Source: Megalonaias nervosa (lineage: Eukaryota > Mollusca > Bivalvia > Unionida > Unionidae). Taken from it: DNA of 64,000 nucleotides. Of the stretch, positions 1 through 12,865 are shown piece by piece. The stretch is taken from contig JAECUM010009862.1 of NCBI GenBank assembly GCA_016617855.1, forward strand, positions 39,407 to 103,406, written 5' to 3'. Within the stretch, counting starts at the first letter, position 1. Each line of letters begins with the position of its first letter. Both the position numbers and the translations under genes were made by a program. The notes beneath the pieces were generated by a model that saw only the letters and a program-made list of their open reading frames with translations, had not been told where the DNA came from and searched no databases.

Positions 1-1007
1 GGAGTCTAAAAGTACCAGTTATTGTTGCCGTCCAGGTAGGGATTGTGAAATGGTATAATGATTCTCAGAGTTGACAAGGTTGCCATGTTTGTGACTACAT
101 TCATTAATAATATTTGTGTTAAACTGCTTATTGGTTTGCCTACTGTAATGTTAACGCAGAGTAAATGTATGTTTTTATATCTTATATATTTCACTACCGT
201 GATTTAGTAACTGATATAGTGAGCAAGGCATAAAATTGGACTAACTCCAGGTTTTAGCTATTCTACAATGTTATCAACATGGACATTCGTATAGTATTTA
301 ATACCATTTACACCTCGCTAATATATACTTTGTTTGTTTAATTTTTAATTTGGTGTGTTCTAATAGAAATTGCCCTTAACGCAATAACAACTGTTTCTTT
401 CATTAATATTCATCAGCAGAGTGTAGGGTGCTTGAAGATCAGCAAACCTGAAGGAACGCCACTCACAAATCAGAAAACATTTGAGGCATAGTTTCGCTTT
501 ACTTTGTTTTTGTTTGCCTATTTTTGATAGCCAGTTACATAAATATAAAAATGTGTCTCATGCGAAACCTGTTTTGTTGTAAGAGTGTGCGTATGACTAT
601 ATTTCCTTCTACGGGGATTTTTAAGACGTATACTACGACGTATTTTTACAGCCCCATGCCTATTACCGCTGCATTTTAAGCATTACCGAAAGCACTGTCA
701 TCATGCGGCACCTTTGAAGAACCCAGATGGTAGTATATGCTCGAAAAGTTCAGATTGCCATTAATTTCACAGTTGAAGGAAATAAACCGTTCAAAGTTAA
801 AGAATTTTAAATTTCCATTACATTTAAACATTTAGGAAGGTGATCAAATCCTGTTCATACTATATCCAGATCTAATCCATCGCTTTATTTTTTTTATTAA
901 TAACATATTGATGAGTACAATATCAACAGATCGTCTGCTTCACATTATAAAGCCACAGAAGGAAAGAAAAAATAATATTTTTTCAAATAAAATATATGAG
1001 ATTAACC
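1..1007. other. No recognised feature
   Basis: AT-rich sequence. Only short open frames are present and none looks coding. I see no repeat, RNA gene or exon here. Confidence 0.5.
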
Positions 1008-1530
1008 GTTCTTTGAAATAATCACGATGTTTGGTTTAAACGACGTTCAACTATTTAGTTTAAAAATAAAAGGTGCACCTCTTGATTCAGTTGCAAACGT
1101 TGTTTGTAATTCCCTTCTTTTTCGGGAGTGCTCCAAATATAATGATATGTATTCAATCATTCCGCTAGAAACTAATCTAATAAAAACAACATTCGCACAT
1201 GGCGGACATATTTATTCGAGAGGGAAGGAAGAGAGCTAGGTCCGCTTTTTTAAGCGGATCTGAGACGGTTGAAATTAAATAAGTTTGTACATATATCAAC
1301 AACAATATGTTTGACCCTTTTCCTTCATTTCTTATACAAGGTATTTATATTTGGAACAAAAATCTTGAATGATATAAAATAAGGATCACCTATCATATCC
1401 GACATTACATGCTGTTGGCTTCTTCTGTTTACAACGGTGGCGTCGCCAAATCTTGTATTCCAGCTCTCGACTGAAATCAGTCGACCCAAGGATATCGCCA
1501 ATCAAAATCAGTTGATTCGTACGACATGAA
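1008..1530. repeat. Dispersed repeat, copy 1
   Basis: About 0.5 kb that aligns by eye, in the same orientation, with 44567-45045. Shared stretches include 'tttttcgggagtgctccaaa', 'acaacattcgcacatg', 'aagcggatctga' and 'tgtttacaacg', interrupted by small indels. No coding frame is kept in both copies, so an old non-coding repeat is likely. A short stem (tccgctt/aagcgga) sits at about 1240-1260. Confidence 0.7.
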
Positions 1531-2343
1531 ACAAAAAATTATATTATTTGGAATTTGTGTTAAAAACTAATATTTCAGGTTATTTAACATAAGCATATTA
1601 TCAATCTTAAATATTTCATAATTCTACTTCAAATCGTATCCTATTTAATTTTATAAACTTAATTTTGAAACTTTTTATTAAATATGTTTCCTTTACATAA
1701 ACTTTGTGGGTTGTTGTTTTTCACTTTGATATTATACTAACGACGACCACTGTATTGCTCAATTGTCGCGGTAATAAGAACTTCTCTTTAGACAGCCCCC
1801 GCCAGATATCACCTCTGAGAACCCCACACTTTTGTCGGATCCTTTAATTACTCATACAATAGGATCGAAACAAACGTAAGTATAGCCAAACGGTAATAGG
1901 AAATATCCGTCTAGAAACAGTTACATTACCCTTACTTGGAGTAATAATCTACTCGATAGGTAATTATCTACCATCTCCTTCCACGCCATGGTTTCCTATG
2001 TTGGCTTGATTTATTCACCATAAAAGCACATTTATCGACTATCACAGCTTCTCCTCGCATTCATTATGTTATTAACGATGGTAGGGTAGTTCCACAGAAA
2101 TAATATATCGATCTCATCTCTGGTTGTATTCTATGATAAGTTCTGCTTCTTTTTTGAGGATGTGCTTACGAAACCAGTCTTTAAATGTGGTTGTTGTTTT
2201 TAGGTAAGAAGATGACAGCTTTGGGGGAGATCAGGATAATCTCATGGAACTGAAGAAAACATATCTTTGTTCGAAAAACAATTACACAAAATAGAGATAT
2301 TATTAAACCAGCCTAAATTAGGGTTGTTTATTTCTTTCTTCAG

Positions 2344-2505
2344 TACCATTTCCTCCAGAGACTGCCCTTACAAGGTCAGTTTTAGAAGTGTCAGACCCCA
2401 GAAGACAGATAGCAATTAATTTACCCTTCATGGACGTCTGCAATATCGATTTTAGCCATCCGTTACACTGCGGCGTTATTGTGTCCCATTCAACAAAAGC
2501 ATTCG
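2344..2505 (+). CDS. Isolated exon homologous to receptor membrane-proximal exon
   Basis: A 162-bp open exon candidate with acceptor 'tttctttcttcag' before 2344 and donor GTAAAT at 2506, phase 1 at both ends. Its product (DPRRQIAINLP, then CGVIVSHSTKAF) aligns residue by residue with the minus-strand exon at 15846-16010 (DQTRQIAVDLP, WGVVVSHVSKAT), including exon boundaries and phase. It is therefore a diverged paralogue on the opposite strand. It could be an exon of a separate plus-strand receptor gene starting left of the window, or an orphan inverted duplicate. The frame is intact. A degenerate sequence around 3300-3425 may be the remains of the next exon. Confidence 0.6.
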
Positions 2506-3735
2506 GTAAATATGCTTACAATCAATATAATTTTCAACGTACATCGATCGCAAAAATAGGAACGGTACAAGACCATAACTTAAAGTTCATGTAACTTCTA
2601 TAATATAATGCAATTTTATGCAGCATATTGGGATGGAATGTAATGATATGTAAATGCTTCTGTTAAATAAATATTTTAACATTTGTAACGCAAATTCATA
2701 CCAATATAAACATCATGCCTATTTAGGACCAAACCATAATTATGCACACAACAAGTATTTGTTTCACGTGTCAATTTCAGAAATGGTAATATATTGTTAC
2801 ATATATGTAATAAAATTGTTTGTGTGTTTGTTTTAAAATTCTGTTTTATTTTATTTTTGTTTCATTACATTTTAATGTAATGATTATTTTCACGGGATTC
2901 GATATTTTTCCAGTAAATTCAGTTTGTATAGAACGTAAAAGATATTGCATTAGCATTATTTTTAGCTCACTCTGGTTCATAGAGTTTGTAAACATAGAGT
3001 TAAAACGATTGGATGTTATCAGGATCATTTTCTGATTGCATGATGGCTCTAATTTGTACACAACTTTTTTATTTGAATTTTATAATAAGATTTGCTGGGT
3101 TTTACCATGGCGGACGTGTCTAATGGTTGTACACTTCTATTGCAATGTTCAAATTAGTATCACGTAGCCCGTCACGTGAAGGACCATGTGATGTTTTGAA
3201 ATCTATACATAATTACTCAAATGTGATAAATATGATTTCTTACTCATTTACATTTAGAGGGTTCTGTATCATAATTTGCAATATAATTGAATCTGCTAAA
3301 CTATTTAAGGTCGACAACAATGGAGAAAGACCCAACAATATTATTTTTGAATTATGAAAGATGGAGATTATCCAAGACATGTACAAGGTCAAGTTACTGA
3401 CGGCAAAATAGTTTTATAATATGTCCAGGTATAAATTTTTTAAAAGCATTATGTAAAAAGCAAATATCAAAGATGCAATAATACATATTAAATCAGAAAG
3501 AACTGGCAAAACATGATGTTGTGTAGAGCAAATTATATTAGATTCGGCCTCTTGAAAGGCGAAGACAATTCTACAAAACATTTCTAAATTTCATGATTGA
3601 TATTAATGAATATCGAGGGAATATACCTGTGTTGAAAAGCTGGAACCATGATTTTTATTTGGTTTTCCATTATTAGCAATGAATATAAAAACAGTCTGAT
3701 ATTTATCGATTCGATTCATTTGCGTCCGGAACAAT
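2506..3735. other. Mostly featureless; possible decayed exon near 3300-3425
   Basis: AT-rich DNA. On the plus strand near 3315-3390 one frame reads LNYERWRLSK, faintly like KYKSWRDIK of the minus-strand exon 14929-15069. It soon meets a stop and has no phase-compatible acceptor. Nothing else is recognised. Confidence 0.25.
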
Positions 3736-3739
3736 GAAC

Positions 3740-3766
3740 AATATATATATATATATATATATAAGA

Positions 3767-3843
<77 letters not shown>

Positions 3844-3856
3844 ATATATATATATT
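3740..3856. repeat. (AT)n microsatellite
   Basis: More than 100 bp of alternating AT with two short interruptions (aagag, tg). Confidence 0.97.
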
Positions 3857-4367
3857 GTTATATCAGTTTTAATATGCATAGATATTTTGCAGCTTTGTAA
3901 AAAGTTCAAAGTTCTGATAAATAATACTATTTGAATGTTTCGATCTAATCACAAATGGAGTCATTATGAAATTAATAATGTTTTTCATTCCTGTTCGTAG
4001 CTCATGGTTAGGATGTCGAATGCACGACTAAATAGATATGCAGTTTCGATTTCTGCCTAGACAATGCAGAGTCTGGTGACTTTGTGTGTATCTAGGCAAG
4101 ACACTTGACTCCAATTGCCTCGGCAACGTGTACACCTATGTAATAAGTCGTTAAACATTATTCAAGCAGTCAGTCAATTCCAGTAACCCATCAGCACGAA
4201 ACTGTTATGGATTTGAACCTAAAATTCCATACCTGTGTATTTTCATTTTGGAACATCTCATTTCGAAAGGATTCTCATCAGTAAATGTAACTAGCTCTTC
4301 TGTCTTGTGGACTATGCAGCACCTGGTTTTATAGAAAATTTCAAGCGATCAGACAAGACCATCAAAC

Positions 4368-4629
4368 GGGGCCCCGAGTGGCCGAGTGGTCTAAAGCGCA
4401 GTCCGTTACGGATCACTGCCATCTCACCTCTGTCTGCGTTGGTTCGAATCTAAGATTCGGCGAATGTGGTTATGTGAGAAAGCTTGCCAGTAGCTCTCGT
4501 GGGTCGGTGGTTCTTTCCGCGGATTTCCCAGTTTCTTCCTCCACCATTAATACTGGCCGCCATGTATAGCCTATCGTTTGCTGAAAAATGGCGTTAAGCC
4601 CCACAACAACAACAACAACAACAACAAAG
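4368..4629 (+). mobile_element. tRNA-derived SINE with target-site duplication
   Basis: A full-length short interspersed element. The pol III A box is tggccgagtgg (4379-4389) and the B box is ggttcgaatct (4441-4451). A tRNA-unrelated body follows, then 'ggcgttaagcccca' and a (CAA)n tail. The flanks aagaccatcaaac (4355-4367) and aagactatcaaac (4630-4642) are a 13-bp target-site duplication with one mismatch. The open frame inside is incidental. A diverged relative lies at 13817-14022. The type resembles mollusc tRNA-SINEs (family memory). Confidence 0.9.
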
Positions 4630-4642
4630 AAGACTATCAAAC

Positions 4643-4819
4643 AATACTTTTTAAAATGGTAACGAAATATATATATATATATTTATATTATTTCTTGTTT
4701 CAATATTTAGTTTCTTAACAACATCAACTGATATAACAGCAAAAATGCTACTTTTGCTTATACTACAGCCTCCTACTACTGCTTGAAATAATAATACTAC
4801 TAATAATAATAATGATAAT

Positions 4820-4859
<40 letters not shown>

Positions 4860-5876
4860 AGTAGCAGCAGTATTAGTATAAAAGACGATTCCTACTAATT
4901 CGGCCACAACTATAATAAAAATTAGCTACCACATTTAATGACTACCGCATGCAGTACAATATCTAACATTTGAAGAGTAATTTTACACAATGTATTATGC
5001 TTTTTGAGTGGTTTATTCCTGATGGACAGAAAAGAATATTAGAACTTGCTTTCACTACTTGTTTGCTATTTGTTTGAAATTATTCATCTTAGGTTATAAA
5101 GGTAATAAAGAAACTAAGAAAATACAACTAAAATGTATATATAAAAATAAAAATAATAATAATATTATTAAAAGTAATAATAATATTAGTAACAATAATA
5201 ATTGTATTACTACTATTATGTGCAGTTTGATGCGCACTATAAAACTACTTCATACGTCATACGTCAGGATGCTATGTATCTGTCGTGACCTTTTGAGGAT
5301 AACATCATTAAAGAATTCCAACAATTCGCGAAGTTCTCATCACCTATAATGCATACAAGGTGGGATAACTAACGTAAAAGAGACTCAAAGACAGCGGTAG
5401 TTAATGATGACAAAATCGTGTTGGAACTGTTGTTGCTGGAAGGAAGCCTGGCTGTAGGTTATCAACATATTCACATGCACAGACTCGGACTCATATGGAC
5501 ATTCTAGCGACCAAGTGTTTCAAGTCCAAGGATTGACCAATCGGGCGTCAGAATTCTAAGTTGAAGGTGTGTTGGGACATAACCACTATGCCTTGTTGTA
5601 AATGACTCAGTGATGCATGATTTTGGGTAGAACAAACATTCACTTTTGCTAAAATAAGAGGAAGTAAGTGTGAGGTACGGAGGGATGTACATGTATACGA
5701 ACATATATGCAAACATAAATTTTGAAGGTGATCGAAAAAAATTAATACATACGTGTTTCATATTGTACATTTTATAATTTTGGTAACTTATTTTCAACAC
5801 ATTTCGCCTGTAAGAAATCCATAAACAGTTGTGTTGAAATGAAAGATATCAAAGTACAAAGAAGCAAAACTGCGGT

Positions 5877-5878
<2 letters not shown>
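4643..5878. repeat. Simple-repeat-rich stretch
   Basis: Contains a short (AT)n at 4668-4685, (AGT)n at about 4820-4857 and ATT/AAT-rich sequence at about 5140-5215. No gene is recognised; open frames here are low-complexity or unsupported. Confidence 0.7.

Positions 5879-5937
<59 letters not shown>
5879..5937. repeat. (TA)n microsatellite
   Basis: About 58 bp of uninterrupted TA repeats. Confidence 0.97.
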
Positions 5938-5939
<2 letters not shown>

Positions 5940-7702
5940 GGCTAACAAAGTGTTATACTAACAATAATAACGATAATTGAGAAAAAGATGTTTAAAAAAG
6001 ATCTTGAACATTAAAGTATCTAAGGATTTATAAGATGCACGTTCAAGGACACGATACACTTAAGTGAAAGTTAATAAACCAAAATAATGTTAGTCATTTT
6101 GCTCACTCATTATTTGGGTGAGAACATAATATCCAAGAACATTTGTATCAGGCCTTCACCTTGTTAAAATACAGTTTAGGAATAAACTATTTCCTTCATA
6201 AGCCCAGCGATACTGAATTGAAACGATGTAAAGCCAAACAGAAATGATCTGTGATAAGCTACCCACTCCTATTCGGCTATTATCGTAGTTATGACAAAAT
6301 AACTTTTAAATGAAAAAGAAAAAAAAAAGACGAAAACATGACTTTGAGTCCTAATCCAAACAATTTGGAAATAGGTGCCATTTTCAAAGTTACCTAATTA
6401 TGATGTCAACATAAATAATATGAATTAACAAGAGAAAAATATCTTTCTATGCTTTTAGTCCAAAAACTAAGACAATTTCTGTGTTTCAAGTTGTATCTAC
6501 CTAACATAGAAATACATTTACTGGATCTTCAACTCAAGTCAAGTGCAAACTTCAATATTTGAATTTGATGCAAAAAATTACACCTTTCAGACTTTTGCAC
6601 GTTTCTGATTAACTGTGAAAGTAGTAATGAGCTTTCTATCAAGCAAATGATAGTCGAATATTATATTGACTCAATTTATTTCAAGCAAATATAACACCTG
6701 GTCTATTAGCTGTAGCAGACAAAACGTTGGATTATCGTTGCGTTCCACTGCGTATTTTTGTTTTGTTTCCGTCGTGTTTTGTTACTTGTGTTTCTGTTAG
6801 AAGTCAATGAAGATTATTCTACGAAAAAAGCCAACTGAATGAAGTTACAATTATTCCTATGTGCCACACCTGCTGATGAGAGTTGCAGAATAAGCATTTA
6901 CGATGAGATAAATTAATTACAAGCTTTTGGCAGAATGACATTAGCTTCAACACGCATGTACAAGTAGATATTTAAACTTTAGGTTTGGATGACTGACCAA
7001 AAATAAATGTAATGAAAGAACTTAGGGAGAATAGGTAGGTAGTCTTTGTAATATCAACGAAACATATTGGAATCTCCAAATGCACTTCCAAAATGCAACA
7101 AGTATGTAGTTATCATGAAAAAGAATTAATCAGTTCTCTATCTATTTGATTTCTTCATTACCTGTACTTAATGTTTTTTCCAACATGTATTGGCTTGTTG
7201 ACAAGGCACAGAGGCTGTTAATAGCAAGACACAGAAATAATGACCTTAACCTTGATGTTTTGTACTCACGATAGTTATTGTTCGTCATCTACGTTCATCA
7301 ATAGATGTAGCATTATATTAGTTCCACCTGTTATTCCAACCTCAATCATCATAAATATACCATATTAAATATCCAACACCCGATATCTTTGACCTTGTAT
7401 TCTGGATCAATACAGAGGCACAGTGATAATGAGGAGGATTAGTTTGTATTATTCACACATGCATGCCTAAACATCTCACAAATGTCAAATGGAAACAAGG
7501 AATCTTCTGAAAAAGTAACTATTAGGTAGATATCTCTATATGATTAATTAAATATTCAATCCTATTGAAATTTGATTTACATATCGGCTTATCGTCTCTC
7601 TAAATTTGCTATTCAAAGTGTCCAATACACGTTCAGTGGCATTATAAATTTTGCATATATTTGTATATTTAGAAGCTTCATCTTGCAATGAAATCTTATA
7701 TG

Positions 7703-7755
<53 letters not shown>

Positions 7756-8077
7756 GGTCGTTTCATAAATCTGATCATTAGGTCTATCTGCGCTTTTATA
7801 CAACCATCTTGTCAAAATATTAAATTGATGACTTTCTTTAAGCATAGTACACTTGGAATAAAAGAATCCTTCTAAATAACAGTGTCACGTTTGTGCAAAG
7901 GCTGTTTATTCCTAAGTCATAGTTAATTTCTTATTGAAAATGTATTACAGGAGTTCATGTCTTAATTTCTAACATTATGTTGTGTTAGGTTAGTTAATGA
8001 TATGTATGTCGTTCTGATTTCAGTAAGTAAGAAAGTAAATATTGAGATATACACACAAATCTATATATCTACCTAAG

Positions 8078-8080
<3 letters not shown>
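5938..8080. other. No gene recognised; holds one (CT)n tract
   Basis: Two kilobases of AT-rich DNA that would lie downstream of the receptor's transmembrane exon. I searched the minus strand for phosphatase or kinase-like frames and saw none. The only distinct item is (CT)n at 7706-7753. Confidence 0.5.
7706..7753. repeat. (CT)n microsatellite
   Basis: About 48 bp of pure CT dinucleotides. The RERERE/LSLSLS open frames over it are artefacts of the repeat. Confidence 0.97.
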
Positions 8081-8169
<89 letters not shown>

Positions 8170-8190
8170 TAGCATGTGTGTGTGTGTGTC
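8081..8190. repeat. (AT)n and (TG)n microsatellite
   Basis: An interrupted AT tract to about 8169, followed by a short 'tgtgtgtgtgtgtg' run. Confidence 0.95.
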
Positions 8191-8865
8191 GTCTTTTGAA
8201 AATTACATTTTTACAAAAATAATTAATTTGTCTGCAACTATATTACAAAATTACAATGTAAATGAATTTTGCTGTTTTTCTTCACGGTTTTGAGCATATT
8301 ATGTACTAAAACATTTAGTTCGTGAAAAGCTGCCTTAATGCAGTTCATAGCAATGTGTCTTTCATAAGAGGCATGACTGAGATATGTCGTCACCGATCAG
8401 CATACTGAGGAGTCAAAACTAAATCCTAGTAGACGAAAATAGATTTAATTTTAGTTTCGTCTGAGTGGTTTTTTAACTTTAATGATTTTCAAATAATACT
8501 AATTACTGCTCGTCAAGAGTTGTAGTGCCAAACATAAAACTTTAATGATACCTTTTTTCAAATGCTTATTACTTTCACTGAAGCGATCATATATTCAAGA
8601 TACATTTTTGTGACAAGCATAAGCATATGATGACGTCAGAACCGGCAGAACTAGGACTACTATGTCAGCCCCAACAGTTTTACGATTGTATATAAAGATG
8701 TTGGTCTCCCCATGATATTTTTAGGGATTCTTCATGCTTTCGACTAAGCTGTCCCTCTTCATATACTATTCCACCGGCCCGAAAAACATACAAGGCCTGA
8801 AACGTTATTGAATGACACCCATAGATATGGGCAATGGACCAGACCCAGAACTATTGAACATTTAC

Positions 8866-8965
8866 ATAAATTTCCTCATTTTGAGAATAACGAAGGCTGT
8901 TATACCCAACATTAGCAATGATGGCACCACAGATAGCGAGATAATAAAGGCTGTATAGTCTTTGT
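8866..8965 (-). CDS. FN3 receptor: transmembrane exon
   Basis: On the minus strand the acceptor tttcgtttcag precedes an exon (phase 1 in, phase 2 out at a GTAAAT donor) whose product is acidic (DKDYT), then strongly hydrophobic (AFIISLSVVPSLLMLGIT) and then basic (LKMRKF). That is a single-pass helix with a positive-inside stop-transfer. Its phase fits the preceding exon at 12298-12365. If the donor is not used, translation stops at TAA right after the helix, giving an almost tailless protein. The next, cytoplasmic exon was not found. Confidence 0.75.
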
Positions 8966-9522
8966 CTGAAACGAAACAGATAAGATAAGGATCTAATTAT
9001 GATGCGACATGCAAATAAAATTTAGGATTAAGAAGTCGATAGATGATAAATATTCATTTTGCATGCGCTATTGGGAACGTAGAAGGAAAATCCTGTTTAG
9101 TTCGAAAGGCGTCAGAGTCGTAATCAAATGGTTACTGGTTTAATATCCACCCAGTTCAGTCTGTGCTAGCTGTCTATGTGTGACCCTCAGAAAAAGTACT
9201 TAGTTTCCATTTTCTCTGCATGATATGGCGAATACTGTGTTCAAAAGTGTTGTTGCAACAAAAAATAAAAAAATAAAAAAAATAATAAAAAAATACCCCC
9301 CAACCCCCCCAAAAAAAACAAACCAAGAAAAAAACAAGGCAATAACAGCAAATGATATTTAAAAATACCTTAGGTGGCTCTATAGTTTTGTTAAAATCAA
9401 TGTTTTGCTTGGCTTGTAATTATGTTTTATTTTTCATTGTTTCCGTTCTAACTTTGTTAAAGGCACATAGATGCAAACTGTTCATTCTAGGCCAGAGGCA
9501 TAAATTCATTATCTTAACTTAG

Positions 9523-12172
9523 CATTATAGAACGGTTTTAAAATGCAACTCTTAAATCCTATGAGAAAATGATATTTTGCATTTTAGAGATGTTCCAATG
9601 GTGTGTTTATGCTTTCAAGGGGTTTCAAAATGATACGTTCATGAGATGTAGATGGTAATGTGTTGGGGTTTAAGACGATATTATTTATGGTTTGTGGTGG
9701 CATTTCAGAGGCTCGCAAATGATGTTTGTTTGAAGCATTTGTTTGTAAAGGCTTTCGAAGTCGTTTGCAAAACCATTCTGCTATAATTTTCGGTAAATTT
9801 AATTTTGTGGTATTTTAGGAGGTCTGTAACACTAATAGCATTGAAATGGTCAAGAATGATATGTTTTCATTGCACGTGTTTCAGATTATGAATAGGAGTT
9901 TTCCGCAAATTAGGGGTGCATAATGATGTTTTTGTTTTTTGTTTTACAAGGTTAGGAATTAGGTGCTTGGAGTACATTAAGAATTATTGCTTTGCTGTTT
10001 AGAGAATAGGTATTTTGTTTGAGTTTTGTAGGTAAAGAATTTTGACTGCCATGTTATAAAGGTACAGAATGATGACTTTAAGTTTAGCAGAATAAAGAAA
10101 ATTGAACCCGCTTTAGTGTGTGCCTAGATAGGGGTATGACTTATGCTTTGGGCCCTTTGACGGATTTAGAATTATGATATTCCGATTTTTAGAGCATAAT
10201 CAATAATATCTTTATTGTAGTTTTTAATAGTCTTTTTAAGGTAACAAGATTACTATTGATATGCTTTTTAGTCTGGACTGGCTTACATGGTGTTTGTTTC
10301 TTTTCGTTAACAAATTAAGAATGATCCTAACAAATAAATACAAGGTAGTTTCATATGAACAGCAAGCGTTCTTTTAATGGACCTGTGCTTTGTATTATTA
10401 TTTGTGCATATCATTTCTGGTTATACATTCGAAAACGTTTTGTGTTGTTACGTATGAAGTACATACACATGATATGCCCTATTGTCCGATATTGTTTTCC
10501 TGCATGCATTTCTAAAATATTTTATTATAAAATCTATACCCTGTTCAACCTAAATGTATCATCCTTTCTCACGTTTACATTTTTATTTCAAAAGCATTCG
10601 TTGTATTCCAATTTTATTATGATCTGGTTTACTCGGCGCAGTTACTAAATTTATCAATAGCGTTTCGCAAATATGTATATCGTTTGTTCCATTTATTGAG
10701 TTTTTTTATATCACCCAAATTAGCTGACAATTTAGAATCTATTTTGTGTTTTTATACATGGAGTTGAGAGAATTTCATATCATTGGTTTATGCAACTCAT
10801 CCACTACTTGTGTAGTCTATTTTGGTTCACTCAGAACCTTTTTCCTTTTTTCCCAACTAGCCCAAACCCATGTATCAATATAAGCCTTTCACTGAATGTT
10901 TTACCTTTTTTGTACATTTAACGTTTGCAACAATTTTTATATTACATTGATCTTCGCTAATATGATCTCTGCTAATATAATTTTCATCATAAAAGTAATC
11001 ATGGCGCATACATATATCATTATGCTGATAAACTGACGGTCCATTTTCCAGGGCCTGCAAGAATAAAAGTGTCTGCCCATCTTTGGTAGCAATGACATAA
11101 TTGCCTTATTTATGTTGAGTTTAGCGACTTTTCTTCTTTTGATGGTAGAAATCTTGTTTGACCAGTATTAGATATTATACAATTTTCTTTAGTGTTATAC
11201 CTGACCAATTTCGTTTATGTGATAGCTTCATTGCTTGTATCGATTTCTTGGATACATTCTAAACAATACGATTTCACATTGATATAATTATACAGAATCG
11301 TTTGGACAGAGATGTTTCCTATCTTTTACATACTGCACATAATCTTTCATAATATTTCTTCTGGCTATTTTTTTATACCTCCATTGTTTGTCTTTGTCTG
11401 TTTCATACATTAGATACAATATGATTTCATTATATAATATTATTAGATTCTTGGATATTGTTTTATAAGTTTTTTCTTTTACGAATTGGTTCATAAACTT
11501 ACGTTATATGTTAATATTTTACCCGGCTTTGTAACGGTGATTATATAATGAACACAATAATATCCACACGATAACAAACCATCATTCTTTCTCCTATAAA
11601 TGTCATTCTTGACCTTATAAAGACACTTTATAAAACCACATACAAAATCATTCTTAACTCGGCAAAATGATTATTTACCCTCTAACACATGACAATAGAC
11701 ATCATTCTTAAGTTGTCCAAACACCAAATTAAACTCGAAAAACATTTTCGTTCAGCCTTTCTAGCAGCGAGCTGGCCTAAATCACGGAAAAATGTAATGT
11801 GAGAATAAATAATAAAACAAAATAAACCATAAACCATATAAAATATAATTGATGACTATTTAAACACAATAAACATGTCCATGGAGACCTCCTAAAGCAC
11901 TATCATAATGAAAAGTAAAACAAAGGGGAAAGTTATCACTTCTATAAATTCTGGAGAGCCTCTAATGTGCAAACCAACACAAAAAGACACAGTTTCGAAT
12001 CGTGAACTCTTCCAAAACTCACCACAAACATCATTCTAGAACTTTTGGGAAACGTAAACACGTCATTGAAACATCTGTAAAAAATTAACATTTTATAAAA
12101 ATGTTAAGGTCTTCTAAAATTCCTTTAAAACGCACAACTACTGCATTCAAACTCGTTTCAAACGCTATAATG
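9523..12172. repeat. Large inverted repeat with tandem-repeat arms
   Basis: The left arm (about 9523-10340) and the reverse complement of the right arm (about 11500-12172) align over several hundred bases. Both begin 'cattatag'. Both contain 'gatgttycaatg.cgtgttta' and 'ttaggaggtct' and recurring 'agaatgatgttt' motifs at roughly 30-45 base spacing. The arms are thus degenerate tandem repeats in opposite orientation around about 1.1 kb of unrelated DNA. The layout recalls foldback (FB-type) transposons. No transposase is visible in the middle; the 97-codon frame at 10355-10648 is not recognised. Confidence 0.6.
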
Positions 12173-12297
12173 GACACTTGAACCGTTGGGTCAGAAGCTC
12201 TATGTTATACTTATTAATGGTTCACTTAATAAGTGCTATATTGTATGCGCTACAGACCTGTGATTTGCGCTAAGCAATTTATTTCTTGGTATATTAC

Positions 12298-12365
12298 CTG
12301 TTTTAATTGGCGGGGACCAAACACTTTCAGTGCAACCCTCTGATGTACAAACAAACACTCTGACG
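12298..12365 (-). CDS. FN3 receptor: end of membrane-proximal domain
   Basis: A 68-bp exon, acceptor tttttcgttacaacag, phase 2 in and phase 1 out at GTAATA. It encodes SVRVFVCTSEGCTESVW then SPPIKTG, the last strands of an FN3-like fold. Joined to the exon at 12866-13007 the junction reads NTEY-S-VRV, a textbook FN3 F strand. It sits just before the transmembrane exon, as in R3-type receptor tyrosine phosphatases. Confidence 0.75.
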
Positions 12366-12865
12366 CTGTTGTAACGAAAAACCTGGAAATAAATTGACAC
12401 ATTCTAGCAAATATATTCTGTAAAACATTAAATCAAACGAAAGAGTGAAGCACGCTAATAAATGTTTTGACATAATTATTGTTATTGTGAACAGTTCGTT
12501 AAATTCACATCAAAGTCTAATGAGCGATGCAAATTAAACGACACCATGACATAGTTTACAGCTCTGTCACTGTTTAATGCAATAAATATCATAGTGATAC
12601 AAATCAACAGTAAATAACTCTTGTCGTCAAGTAAATAAACATTCTTAATGCAGGTAAATTGGCTGAATTGAAAGAGCTTTATTATCAAGCACTAATGATA
12701 AAATAATTAAACACAAATAATGTACATTGTAATCTAATCAGTACTTCATCAAATTTGGTGATTTGATTTTGTAGGAAATAAATAGTAACACAGCAAAAAT
12801 GAATTAATCACAAAGCACAATTATATACGAAAAATACATCTGTTTTCGAATATGGATATAATTAC

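Noticed and set aside
2836..2915. Similarity to the LTR ('...ttttatttcatttttg...ttcacaggatctgatattttt')
   Set aside because: Mostly shared T-richness; alignment does not extend and lacks LTR ends.
4378..4569. 63-codon frame as a protein gene
   Set aside because: It lies wholly inside the SINE and reflects its conserved RNA-derived sequence.
8680..8796. Minus-strand 38-codon frame after a good acceptor (LYVFRAGGIVYEEGQLSRK), tempting as the cytoplasmic exon
   Set aside because: It starts in phase 0 while the transmembrane exon ends in phase 2, and it matches no family I know.
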